DNA of 64,000 nucleotides, from the NCBI GenBank assembly GCA_934047225.1, contig OW203992.1, positions 18,651,501-18,715,500 of the forward strand, in the 5' to 3' direction. Shown here in pieces: positions 43,101 to 53,900 of this stretch (position 1 is the stretch's first letter; each line of letters begins with the position of its first letter). A program made the position numbers and the translations under genes. The notes beneath the pieces are model-generated. The model was given only the letters and a program-made list of their open reading frames with translations. It made no database searches and was not told the DNA's origin. The DNA comes from Ypsolopha sequella (Eukaryota > Arthropoda > Insecta > Lepidoptera > Ypsolophidae).

Positions 43101-43743
43101 TCAACATAACTTAGAAGCAGGTAACATCAATGACATTCAGCAGCAAAAAGAAAAACGAAAACAAAAGAGGGATGCAAATAGCCCTCTTCATAATCCTAAT
43201 ACTGTATTGGATGCAGGAGTAAATCATGGCGGGAACGCCTTCAATGGTACCATGAAGGCTTCCCAAGATGCCTCTGTTTCTAGTTTTGAGAACAGCCTGC
43301 ATGAGTGCTACAATGGTAACATTTTGATCAATGAGGTATTTCCCTATTCTATTCAGTGCAATGGTACTGACTATTTAGAAAAAACAACAACACTGAAGGT
43401 GACCCATGAAGTTTTATCAGATGGCTACTACTATTATATATTTTATAGTGATAATGACATTGTACAAAATGATATTCATGTTATATTTGACATTTATAAA
43501 CCCACATTCCAATATACAAATATGTCAGAGTCCAAAGTTTGTGTGAACAAGACTGAGTGTGAATTCCATGTCAGCTTTCTCAGTGATGAGTTAGTTATAG
43601 TAGAAATGCCAACAAAAGATGGCATCCGGAGTGAGGAAGAAGATTCTTCTATACTGATCTCAGTGTGCCATCCTCGAGTATCTGTCTACATCATCTTCCC
43701 AGTTTCAGTACTCTTGCTGGTCTTACTCTTTGCATTTTTATGA
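40176..43743 (+). CDS. Uncharacterised two-pass membrane/lumenal protein (possibly APD1-4-domain family)
   Basis: Two exons: 40176-40260, ending AAGATG|GTGAGT, and 42455-43743, entered through TTTCCTTTTCAG. Phases agree and give 457 residues. The N-terminal tail (1-38) is followed by a hydrophobic helix (39-60), a long presumably lumenal region with many N-x-S/T sites (for example NAT, NSS, NGT, NKT) and scattered cysteines, a charged linker with 'KEKRKQKRD' (about 245), and a C-terminal helix ending at the last residue. Motifs such as 'YWGFFLFKGATVELKACS' and 'GYYYYIFYSDND' recall insect proteins with the APD1-4 N and middle domains, otherwise known from plant RING ligases; this is from memory and unverified. 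No RING finger is present. The 2.2-kb intron is filled with repeats. The gene is secure; the function is unknown. Confidence 0.9.
40535..40935. repeat. 'CGTTCTGCGTTC' repeat cluster in the intron
   Basis: Variants of GTTCTGCGTTCCGC recur at least four times on the plus strand (40570-40660), and their inverse GCAGAACGCAGAAC lies at about 40743-40756. 'ACACAGACCGCA' type blocks also recur. A dispersed repeat with internal duplication; the overlapping frames are incidental. Confidence 0.55.
40936..41753. other. Intron sequence, no gene
   Basis: AT-rich. The 87-residue frame at 41166-41429 is a T-rich artefact of composition. Confidence 0.5.
41754..42233. mobile_element. Candidate 480-bp MITE in the intron
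   Basis: Left AGTGCTCCCACCTTGGGGTA and right GAGGGTGGCAACACT are approximate inverses (AGTG-TGCCACC). Inside, 'TTAGGGTATTTTT' blocks are repeated near the left end. No clear target duplication. The right end lies about 220 bp before the exon 2 acceptor. Confidence 0.5.
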
Positions 43744-43890
43744 TATTTAACAAAAGTCTGTTTGTACTATACTATTATAAAAGTAAGCTTTATCAGAAGT
43801 GTGATATTAATCTAGTTGAAAAATCCCTTTTTTTATAAATAGTTGTTTTTGTGGTTAGGTAGGTAGGTACCTAAGTGGTTAGGTAGCAAA

Positions 43891-43900
43891 AATAAATAAA
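43891..43900 (+). terminator. Polyadenylation signal of the gene at 40176-43743
   Basis: Two overlapping AATAAA hexamers (43891-43896 and 43895-43900) about 150 bases after the stop codon, of suitable strength and distance for the 3' end. Confidence 0.7.
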
Positions 43901-44329
43901 GGATTCTGTATGTGTTGGGGGTGCATTGCAGTTGATCTATTAGATATAATCTCTGAATGTTATTGTTAATAATTATATTATTTTAAGATGTGAGGTGTTT
44001 TTTATATTTAAGAAAATTTTATTTTTTTTACACCCCTATTTTATCTTCTATTTCATCCAAAGGTTGCGTGGAAAATACTGATATTAGCAATAAGTGCCGC
44101 CTTTGTACACTATAAAATATTTGATATATATGTTCCTGTTTCATATTTGTAAATGTAATAAAATAATACATATAACATACCAGTTTTTGCCAGCGGATTC
44201 GCCCGTGTTTATTTAGTTTTTGGGTAAGTAGACCTATTGAGTCGCCTAATATTTCTCGGACCACTAATTTTATAGTACGTGACTTTTACTCTTTGTTTTA
44301 ATGGAAATTATTTCACATGTCTGGCTCTA
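43901..44329. other. No gene seen
   Basis: Downstream flank, AT-rich. The minus frame at 44028-44264 has no support. Confidence 0.5.
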
Positions 44330-44750
44330 AGTCTATGTCCCTAGGGAACCATCCTCAGGAAATAAATTATAGCCTATATCCAAGTGAAGGTTCTAACTAT
44401 TAGAACAGTGAAAGAATTTTCAAAATCGGTCCAGTATGTAGTTCTGGAGATTACCCGCGCGAAATAAATTAGTGGGCATGTCGCTAAGGAGCTGCTCGAC
44501 CCTAGGGAATAAACTATAGCCTTTTTCCAAGTGAAAAGTCTAACCATTACAACAGTGAAATCATGGCCGAATCAATGAGTGAAAGAATGTCTAAATTCGG
44601 TTCCGTAGTTATTATTGACTATGTCCCTAGGAAATTGCCCATCCCCAGGGAACAAAAACTAGCCTATCCCAAGTAAAGTCTAACGATTACAACAGTGAAA
44701 GAATTATTAAAATCGGTTCAGTAGTAGTACCAGAGATTACCTGCATGAAT
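44330..44750 (+). repeat. Three tandem units of about 130 bp
   Basis: Each unit has a 'CCCTAGGGAA' head, an 'ATAGCCT....CCAAGTGAA' middle, 'CTAAC.ATTA.AACAGTGAA' and an 'AAATCGGTTC.GTAGTA' tail. Units begin near 44336, 44500 and 44627. This resembles a common lepidopteran repeat tail that has amplified locally. Non-coding. Confidence 0.75.
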
Positions 44751-45343
44751 TTCGAATTAATTAATGAAATCCAATTAATGGCTATATTATATATAAATGT
44801 ACTCTTTGGCTATATCACTAGGGAACTGCCAGTCTATATTGTCTTTGTGCCAGTCTTCAGAGGCCAAAATTCGATCAAATATCGTTCGGTCGTATATCCA
44901 TCTTTCACAGTACCTACATTCATACCTACTCACAAACGCTTCCTTTTTATAATATTTGTGTAGATTTTGGCCAGGTTAGCTCACAGTACGCCGCTACTTC
45001 GTGACGATAGTGACGCGCCCACCCAGAAAATACCAAAAAGTAGAGTAACCAACCATACTCCCTGAACGGATTTTTATATCGTGACATGACATGAGTCATG
45101 GCAGAACACGTCATTTCATCATGAGGATGGTGACGAGCAGGTCCGGATTTCCGCTTAGGCCAATAAGGCACCGGCCTAGGGGCCCAGTTGCCGAGGCCTG
45201 CCTCGGCCAGGGCGGACATGGAAATTATAGAAAATAGAGCCCAATCTCAAGATACCTAATTAAACGTTGCCTGAAGTCGGTTAAACAAATGAAAAATATA
45301 TCGTCACGTTATGAATTTGAATCCCGGAAGGGGTGCTCCTAAG
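44751..45343. other. No gene; repeat fragment
   Basis: A short block at 45135-45225 (GGTCCGGATTTCCGCTTAGG..CTAGGGGCCCAG) resembles a repeat remnant. Otherwise nothing. Confidence 0.4.
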
Positions 45344-45368
45344 TGTGGACTGTGAGTCACAGTCCACA
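45344..45368. repeat. Perfect 25-bp palindrome centred on an AP-1-type site
   Basis: The 12-base arms TGTGGACTGTGA and TCACAGTCCACA lie on either side of a single G, so the centre reads TGAGTCA (45353-45359), the AP-1/TRE consensus. It lies 50 bp left of the GC-rich inverted repeat. Whether it binds anything is unknown. Confidence 0.7.
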
Positions 45369-45420
45369 TTTGGTACACCCGCTTTTTACCCGACAATTAT
45401 ACGTCCCACACCTGCACATA

Positions 45421-45871
45421 CCTCAGCCACACGGTCGACGAGTGGTGAGGGACGTCGTCGGTGGCTGCGTTATTCACGCTGCCGCTCGCGTTGCCCACCG
45501 CTTCCGTTTTTGTCCCCTCAGCCACACGCTGCTCTTCGCGCTGCTGCTCGCGTTACCGCGATGTTGCCCTACCCAGTCACACACTGCTCCACACGCCTCA
45601 CTCATCGCTACACCTCTTCGCATCGCCATGCGCTCCACGCAATTCATCGGCTGGCAGCGGCGGGCATACCTGCAAAAGTCAACCGTACGATGCGGACAGC
45701 ATGCGCGAAGCGTGAGTGTGTGGCCGGCTACTCGTCGTTATATTGCAGGGCATTTGGCTTGCGTACAAAAAACCGACAAAAACGGGAGCGGTGGGCAACG
45801 CGAGCAGCAGTGTGAGTAACGCAGCCACATGACGCGACGTCCCTCACCACTCGTCGAGCGTGTGGCTGAGG
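45421..45871. repeat. GC-rich long inverted repeat (arms of about 95 bp)
   Basis: The left arm 45421-45513 (CCTCAGCCACACGGTCGACG ... CCGTTTTTGTC) is answered by 45775-45871. The loop carries a further partial direct copy of the arm (45517-45570). Both strands therefore encode the same incidental peptide ('SATRSTSGEGRR'), which explains the long overlapping frames here (45333-45819 plus, 45738-45923 minus). CpG content is far above the surroundings. It is best read as a foldback element or rearranged repeat, not a gene. Confidence 0.85.
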
Positions 45872-45983
45872 CATGTCGGTTTTTGGTGTGCAAGTCAAAA
45901 GCCCGGCAATGACAATAAATCATATCATATTTAACTAAAAGGCTAATTCAGTCCCCAACTATTTAGCTAAGCATCCTCTAGCC

Positions 45984-46834
45984 CAGGGATCTCCAAACTT
46001 TTTAGCCTAAGGGCCAAACTTATTCCTCCACTTAGTCCCGAGGTACTGAACTGTAGTTTTGACGCGCAAATGTTCGTATTGGGACTAGCCGGTCAGATAT
46101 CTTTTGTGTACTTCGCAATTTAAATAAATGGTTGGTATTTCGCAGTTAGCCGAAGCGCGTGCTGTGCGCGGATCTTGAAATAGGGTTATAAACTTTGATT
46201 AAATTAATCCAAGATTATAAATAACATTCTTATAATAAAGCCACTTTTAGACAAAAACTATGATTATGATTATAATGTAATAAATATTTGCGCATAATAA
46301 GCTTTTCATTTAGTTTAATAATTATAAACACGTCAAAAATAACAGTTTTCAGCACTTTCGAGATATATTTCGGCCCACATGTACAAAATGAATTGTGTAA
46401 CTGAATAATTAAGTATGCGACATGTACATTTTATTTGTTTTTTTTTTTTATATTTGTATGCTAACTTCTTATTAGCAGAATAAGGCGATTTCTCTGCATA
46501 ACTTTTTTCCACTATATGTGTAACCCCATTCTAAGCAAATAAATTATTTATAACGTTTCTATTATGGCCTGTTTCACCACTTCCAGATAAGTGCCTGATA
46601 GTTATATGTGACATATAACGCATACAAAATGTGTTCCATTTTTAAACTTATCTTCTGGATATCACTTATCTAGAAGTGGTGAAACAGGCCCTTAATATCA
46701 TAAATAACATTACGTTGTTAATATAATTCTGTAAATTTTAAATTAACTAAAAGCGGGCTAGAAACCGGACATGTCGGGCCAGCGACTGCGGGCCGGATTG
46801 GTGGTGCTCGCGGGCCGTAGTTTGGAGACCCCTG
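45984..46834. mobile_element. 851-bp hAT-like non-autonomous element
   Basis: CAGGGATCTCCAAACT at the left is the near-perfect inverse of AGTTTGGAGACCCCTG at the right. CAGGGGTCTCCAAACT-type ends with GC-rich subterminal 'GGCCCGCGAGC' are typical of hAT elements. The flanks CTCTAGCC and CTTAGCCA are similar but not a clean 8-bp duplication. The interior is AT-rich with no transposase. A smaller MITE is nested at 46566-46690. Confidence 0.75.
46566..46690. mobile_element. 125-bp MITE nested in the hAT-like element
   Basis: GGCCTGTTTCACCACTTC and its exact inverse GAAGTGGTGAAACAGGCC form the ends, and 'AGATAAGTG' and 'CACTTATCT' continue the pairing. Non-coding. Confidence 0.88.
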
Positions 46835-47590
46835 CTTAGCCATAGCCGTCCAATAACTATGATGATGGAACCACAAGGCGGCGATAAATACGTATGCCTG
46901 CCTACATTGCGCTATTATCTTGGACGAATAAACCAGACTATTACGTACTGTGGTACCACCAAGCATAATTCCTTTTACTTTTCGTTCTTTTGTATACTTA
47001 CGAGTTAGCAGGTTTTAGCATCATCAGCGGCAGTTACATGACTTCATTGGCCTTTATATCAAAAATATCTACTGAAGGTGGCGTAATGAGATCACGAGAC
47101 CATTTATCTTAACCTTGACTTAGTTGGTTGATTATCAAAACTATTAGGTTTGTTGTTTATCAGTTAGCTAAGCTTGTAAAAATAAAAATTGAAGAGATTT
47201 TACTTTTTCAGAAATACTACTGCTAAGAGGAACCTTAATTACCACTTCCTCAAAAGTCACTAATATTTCGAATAAAAATTTATTCCAAAAATATAAATAA
47301 TTCGAAATGAACATAAAAACCATGTAGAAAACATAATTTCAAAATTAAAATGCAAAAGCAAAAAAGGGAATACAATAAGGACCTGTCAAAATAAAGTAGT
47401 ATTATTGAGGAAATTTTGATTTATTATTTCCACATAGTTGTGTCCAAAGTGCGTTCACAGGCTCAGGTAGATCTTCTGTAAACAAAATTGTTATATTTGA
47501 GTACAATCAATGTTTGAGAGAAATTAAGGTTCCGATCGGGAGTGGAGTGCTACAGTTCCAAATATAAGTATCAATAACAATACAAATGTG
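46835..47590. other. Intergenic, no gene
   Basis: Spacer between the hAT-like element and the eIF4A 3' UTR. No frame or repeat of note. Confidence 0.5.
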
Positions 47591-47598
47591 ATATTTCA

Positions 47599-47608
47599 TT
47601 TATTTATT
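47599..47608 (-). terminator. Polyadenylation signal of eIF4A
   Basis: On the minus strand, AATAAATAAA gives two overlapping AATAAA hexamers about 385 bases after the eIF4A stop codon. The intervening 3' UTR contains a short GC-rich block (47700-47785). Confidence 0.65.
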
Positions 47609-47990
47609 CACCGTAATACAAAAACAGTTACCATATGTACAACTGGAAAGAGTTTACAATACAATGTTTCCTTCTAGTACTTTTGTGATTGAAATAGCCT
47701 CTCCAGTACCCGATGAGACCTCTCGCCTTGGGGCAGAGCGGCCTGCGCGGAACGGGGGCCATCCCCTTTGGGGGGCTTACTCCTACGTTAATATTAAACT
47801 TATATTGATAGTCTATTATAGTATAATGTATTCATTAATTAAACTAAACGAAGATAACGGTCCAAAATGAAAAGAGTTCCAATAAATCGGCACAGTGGTA
47901 GGTAGTTAGGAGGCTCTCTCCTAATACTCACACCGTATAAATATCGCAATAGAACGCAGGACACAAAGTATAGCGGGACGGCGTGGCCAC

Positions 47991-50900
47991 TTAGATGAGA
48001 TTGGCCACGTCGTTGGGCATTTCCGAGATAGTGGTGTGGTAGAAGTCCTCGATGTCCTTCAGTGCTCTCTTGTCCGCTTCGGTCACAAAGTTGATAGCGA
48101 TTCCTTTACGGCCGAAACGACCACCTCGTCCGATTCTGGAATTAGATATTACAATAAATCACTACTAATCTTGACTACTAATTTGATCTACTAATTTCAT
48201 GAGCTGGCAGATGGTACCAGTCATCAAAAACTAACATAATATTGAATCTTGACTATTTAAATTTCGTCTGCTGGGTCAAGTTAAATTTACAAAAACGGTA
48301 AGCCGAATTAATCTTAAGATGTATGGCTTATAAAATAAGATTTAAAAAAAAAAGTTACCGAAGGAATACAACTTAAGACTGATACATTTTTTGTAAATAA
48401 AACTGCTGCATAACTCAAAAATTACGTGCCTATGTGCTGAATTTGTATCACCTGCAGAATTAGACATCACGAACAGTGTAAACTCACCTGTGAATGTAGT
48501 TCTCGCGATTAGTAGGCAGATCGTAGTTGATGACGCAGGAGACTTGCTGCACGTCGATACCACGGGCCAGCAGGTCGGTGGTGATGAGCACACGGGAGGA
48601 TCCGGTACGGAACTGACGCATGATCACCTCGCGCTCTCGCTGGTCCATGTCGCCGTGCATCGCGGACACGGTGAAGTCGCGCTCGTGCATCGACTCGGTC
48701 AGCCAGTCCACCTGCAAGTTGCATCAGTTGAAGAGTTGAGCTACCGTTCCATAAGGGATCATTCAACAATTACGTGATCACCGGAAGGGGGGGGGGGGGT
48801 CGGGTGCTTGTATATACATCTGGATTATTTGAGGGGGGGGGGGGGGGGTTCCGAAAATAAATAAATTACATTTAAATATTAACGTCCAATTTTGAAGTCT
48901 ATTAATAATTTTATTTAAAATGATCACGTAATTATTGAACGATCCCTAGTCAGACGATGGCTTGTAGACGATATAGCACCTGTGTGCTAGCACGCGCTAG
49001 AGATATAGCGTTTTGTCAGTATACGAGAAAACAAGTATGATGGAAAGACACTGTGTCGACAGCGCATGCTAGACCCTTGGTATGCTAATTGGGGAAGCCA
49101 GAAATTATATGGCTCTAAAGACACGTTATCACACTATGATTAATACAATACTCAGTGCATCAACAGGTCCTCTAAAAAGGCCTTTTTGCATGAATCACAT
49201 TATGATTCTGTTCTAATGCTATCTCTTTTGCACACGTGAAAAAACTCTGACTCTGTCCTACTTTCAAATCATTTTATGATTCACACAAGTCGGCCTTTTT
49301 AGATCCCCAGTTCCTAGTTTAGAATAATATACATAAAAACTTGCAAGAGACATGATGGTAAAGAATTATTGTTAAATTATGAAACTATGTGATAAGTAGA
49401 CTGCAGATCAGCCACGATCCAAACAAGCATTTTCGCGTCTGCATTGATCTTAAGATTAAACGTCAGTCGCTCGGTACAAAGTGCACAACTTAACTTTGTT
49501 TTTCTTGTTAAGAAGTTTAATGTGGAAAAGATATTGGTCTATGGCAATTCACACCAATAGTTCAGTATAAGTTAGGTTTATAAATCAACAGCTTAAAATT
49601 TAAAGCAGTTAGCCATTAATTGGTCGAAACAAACTTAAAACAGTATTTTAAGCTTGTTTCGACAAAATCGTGACTCACTGGTATCGATTCGGCATTACAC
49701 GTCTTAACTTATTTGACAGGACTAACCTTATTTTAAGCGTCCTGTCTTTTTCTTCCTTTATCGAAAAGACAAGGACAGAAAGCTTACATTTAGTTTAGTC
49801 CTGTCAAATAAGTTAAGATGTGCTTCACCGAATCGGTACCATTGTGTATTTAATTTCAAAGTGTTGATTTATAAATCTAACTTATACTAAACTATTGGTG
49901 TAAATTGCCACAGACCAATATCTTTTTAAATTTTTCCTTCTTAATAACAAAAACAAATTTAAGTTGTGCTCTTTGTACCGAGCGACTGACATTTAACCTT
50001 AAGAGTAGACACAATCTTATCTTAATTAAATCGACCTAACAAGCAATCTATGATGTCTCTCACTAACACAGCCATTTATTTTGACATTTTAGCTTTGTCT
50101 TATGTGACTTTGAAAAATATAATTTTTCTACCATACAAGAAACATATTGAAATCAGTTGTTTTTGCGATCAGTTGGTTATTCATTGATAAATAAAAGCAA
50201 ATAAACTTCTTTCAATTCTCATCATCACTGTCCAGATTATGGCTTGGATCCATCTTACAGGTTAAAATTTCACTTGATTATAATCTGCTGGAGCTGTTTT
50301 CTAGCACTTTATATTAAATTTAATATTTACCAATTCATTGAGTTCACCCGCAGCGGATACAATCCCCAGATAATTTGACACAAGGAAGATTGGTTTTATT
50401 TCCTAATTTCAACAATTTACAATTTTAATAAGACTTGTCCTTTGGGCTCTGCACTAGTAAATGGAGGTTTACTTGTGACCATAGATTTGGGGGTCCCAAG
50501 AAAAGAGGTTATATACGCCCCTCCAGACAATGATCAGTTTTTTGTCAATTTGGTCTGCAACTAAGGCAAATGTAGGAATAAGTCTAGATTACCTTGCGAC
50601 GCGTGTTGCAGAAGATTACTGCCTGGGCGATGGACAGGGTGTCGTACAAATCACAGAGAGTTTCCAGTTTCCATTCCTCCATTTCAATTGAGATGAAAAA
50701 CTGTTTGATACCTTCCAAGGTGAGCTGGAAAATTAAAAAGAGATACCCATTATTTTACTACCAACAGCTACATAAAAAAAAACACAAAGATATCTTTGGT
50801 GTGCACAAGGTTTTGTATTGGAAAGTCTTTTTCATTAAGTTACAGTTGTGTGCAAGCTAACTGTATCTTTAAACATACAAAGCAATATTGGCCTGTAAGA

Positions 50901-53900
50901 ATGAATCTCTATTCTATATACATTTACTAGGGTAGTTCTTATTATATGTTTTTTTTTCGGTTTTACCACGGGTGACCCCCTCAATGTGTTTGTTCTCTAT
51001 AGCTTAAAAAAATATAAAGAAATAAAAAAAAATTTTTTTTTTTACACAATTTGGGTGTACCTACCAGTTTTAAAAATTTTAATCCCAATACATTGAGTGG
51101 TCATTTTTATTGATGTTAAAAAAAATGCAGTAAGTTAGTTGCATTTTTAAACTTTATGTACTACACCCTATTTTATTTTTAAACAAGAGCTCAAATAATG
51201 GCAAAACGGGAATTATTACTTTTTTTATTAATTTTTTAACTTTTAACTTTCCGGGGTGATGAGCAGATAATTTTAAGAAACATATTTTTTTCGATGGCAT
51301 TTTTCTAAAATTTTAATTAAAATTTAAAAATAGATGAAAGTATGATTACAAAATTTAAAACTGTGGTAGCGACCACTAAATTTTGTAAAAATATATGAAA
51401 AAAAAAAAACTTTATTCTTTTTAAGCTACAGAGAACACATTGAGTAAAAACATAAAATAAGAACCACTGCTGTGTTAAATGCATGTTTGCTTTTAACTAA
51501 GTGGGCTTCTTGAGTGAGTCTTTAGGGTATACATCAATAGATTATGATAAATATGACTTGAGCAGCAACCATTTCAGTGATAGGACGTATTTTACAACAT
51601 TTCCTCATTACTTGAAAATCAATAGATTTTAATGCAGTCTTTATAGTCACAAAACAAAAGATTCTTTGAAAGATTTCAAAGGTATACATAACTTTATTGT
51701 GACTAAAATAACCATTTTAATGAAACAAGTTGAAGAAAAAATGGATCATACAATGAATGATACAGCATGGACAAGGTATCACAGGAAAAGTGATAAATGA
51801 GAATCACTGAACACATTTCATTGCAGTTTTTATTGTTACCCACTTAAACCATGTCTTATTGTCTTTAGGAAACCAAGTGTATAAATTATTAGATTGTGTA
51901 TTACAGGCAGCTTCTGTTAGAAGTCTGAGAATTGTGTAATAAGGATAAGGATAATTTCAAAGCAGGTGGAACCGAGGACGAATTATTAGTTGCACATGTC
52001 ATGAGTCAAGGCAACATGAAGTACTGAAAATAAGTTTTCTATAGCTTGACGGGTAACTGCTGTGCCCGCCTTAGGCGCCGCGCGGCGAGGTGGGGGGAGG
52101 AAAGGAAAGAGTAGCATGAGTTCAAATGGGATTGATATTATCAGATCTTACCAGATTGGTTTACAATATATATTTATTAGGAAATATGATACTACTACAA
52201 TGGTAAGTGAAATAAGTAATTAGGAGACTGGGGGTTGGAAAAAAGGCGCAGAGTGATAATGAAGTCGATTTTTGTTTTGTTGAAAAAATTGTGCATTTCA
52301 GGTGAGTTGATCAACAATAGTGATAGAATAATGTGTATTAAAATCGCCGAAACCAGTGCGGTGCATAGTTCAATGGAACAAGTGCAGGTTGTGCCTTTTC
52401 GTGCGTTTTTTCTAACCCAGATGTATTCGCGTTATAAGGCTATCATTATAGCTGAAACAACAGGACAGTGACTAAGACAGGACAGACCTTTCAGACTATC
52501 CTCAACAGAAGAGGATATTAAAAGAAAATAGACAGATAATACTATAACCTCAGACATGGCTGTATGGACTAAGTTCCCTTTACCTTGGTACTTAGTGGGA
52601 CAATGAAAAAAAAAACTCATTCTCTGATGTATATTACTTGATCAATCCAAGTTTTACAGTTTTGTTAAATACATTTTATATGTAAATTTATTAAACAAAA
52701 CTGCATAATTAATTTTTGTTACAATTTTATTGGAATGGTATGGAATCCTCAAGGCCTAAGATCTACTTATACTTGACCAGTTTTTTAATATAAAGTTGAA
52801 CTCTACACAAAAATTATAGATAATTTGGACAAATCATCAAGATACTAGCCCTGAGAGAGGACAGTCGGTCCATCTGTTTTCCATAGTTTTATTGAAGTAT
52901 CAATACTCTTTGGAGTTAGATAATCCATGGAACAAATTGTTATTATCTCACCTCTTCCTTTTGCACCAGAATACGGATAGGGTCCCTCATGAAGCATCGA
53001 GAGACTTCCAACACATCATCAGGCATAGTAGCAGAGAGGAGGATGACTTGGACATCAGCAGACAACATCTTGAATACGTCGTGGATTTGATCTTTGAAGC
53101 TGCAACATACAGGTTATTTTTATTAGGATTTGTTTCTGGAATCAAATTACATGTACAATCCTCATCTTGGGAACTCAATAGAATTCTAAATAATGATAGA
53201 AATTTCCATTGAAGCAACATGATATGATTATTTCTAATGCTATTCTCCATGTTCATACTTAATGGATAAAGTTCATGTGCAGGTATAAAATAAGGAAAGA
53301 TGAATCAACGTAATATTATACATATTGTTTGAAGGCAAGAAAAATCTCATTTTTCTCCTGTTTCTAATGCACGAGAAATTTGCTAATTGATGACTCAAGT
53401 ACTAATTTATTTGACATTGTGGGCACCGTCTTAATGGAGTGCTTAATAGCCTTTAAAGAATTTATTGAACCAAAAAATTATACATATTTAAGTTGTAATA
53501 TTTTTTTACAAAATTGTGCTACATGTCAAATAACCAACTACTTTATAAATAAGCTGGGTTACTTTAGTTAAAACAGAAACTCACCCTCTAGACAACATTT
53601 CATCAGCCTCATCAAGCACAAACAGCTTGATCGTGTTAGCACGCAGGGCACGGCGGGTGATCATGTCAAACACACGACCCGGAGTGCCCACCACCACATG
53701 ACAACCACTTTCCAATTGACGGATATCCTCACGGACATTGGTTCCACCAATACAAGCATGGCATTTAGCGCTCAAGTGATCACCCAGAGCTATCACCACC
53801 TACAACATGAATATGAAACTATGTGATAAGTTAAGCATAGCCAAACAGAAAATTATTATCAAAACAAAGAAATTATTATAAACAACAAAAACAAGTTATA

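Noticed and set aside
45333..45819. Two long overlapping plus-strand frames (about 160 residues each)
   Set aside because: They arise from the low stop density of a GC-rich inverted repeat; the same peptide appears on the other strand.
48490..48777. Plus and alternative minus frames over eIF4A exon 6
   Set aside because: Shadows of the helicase exon, whose own frame carries all motifs.
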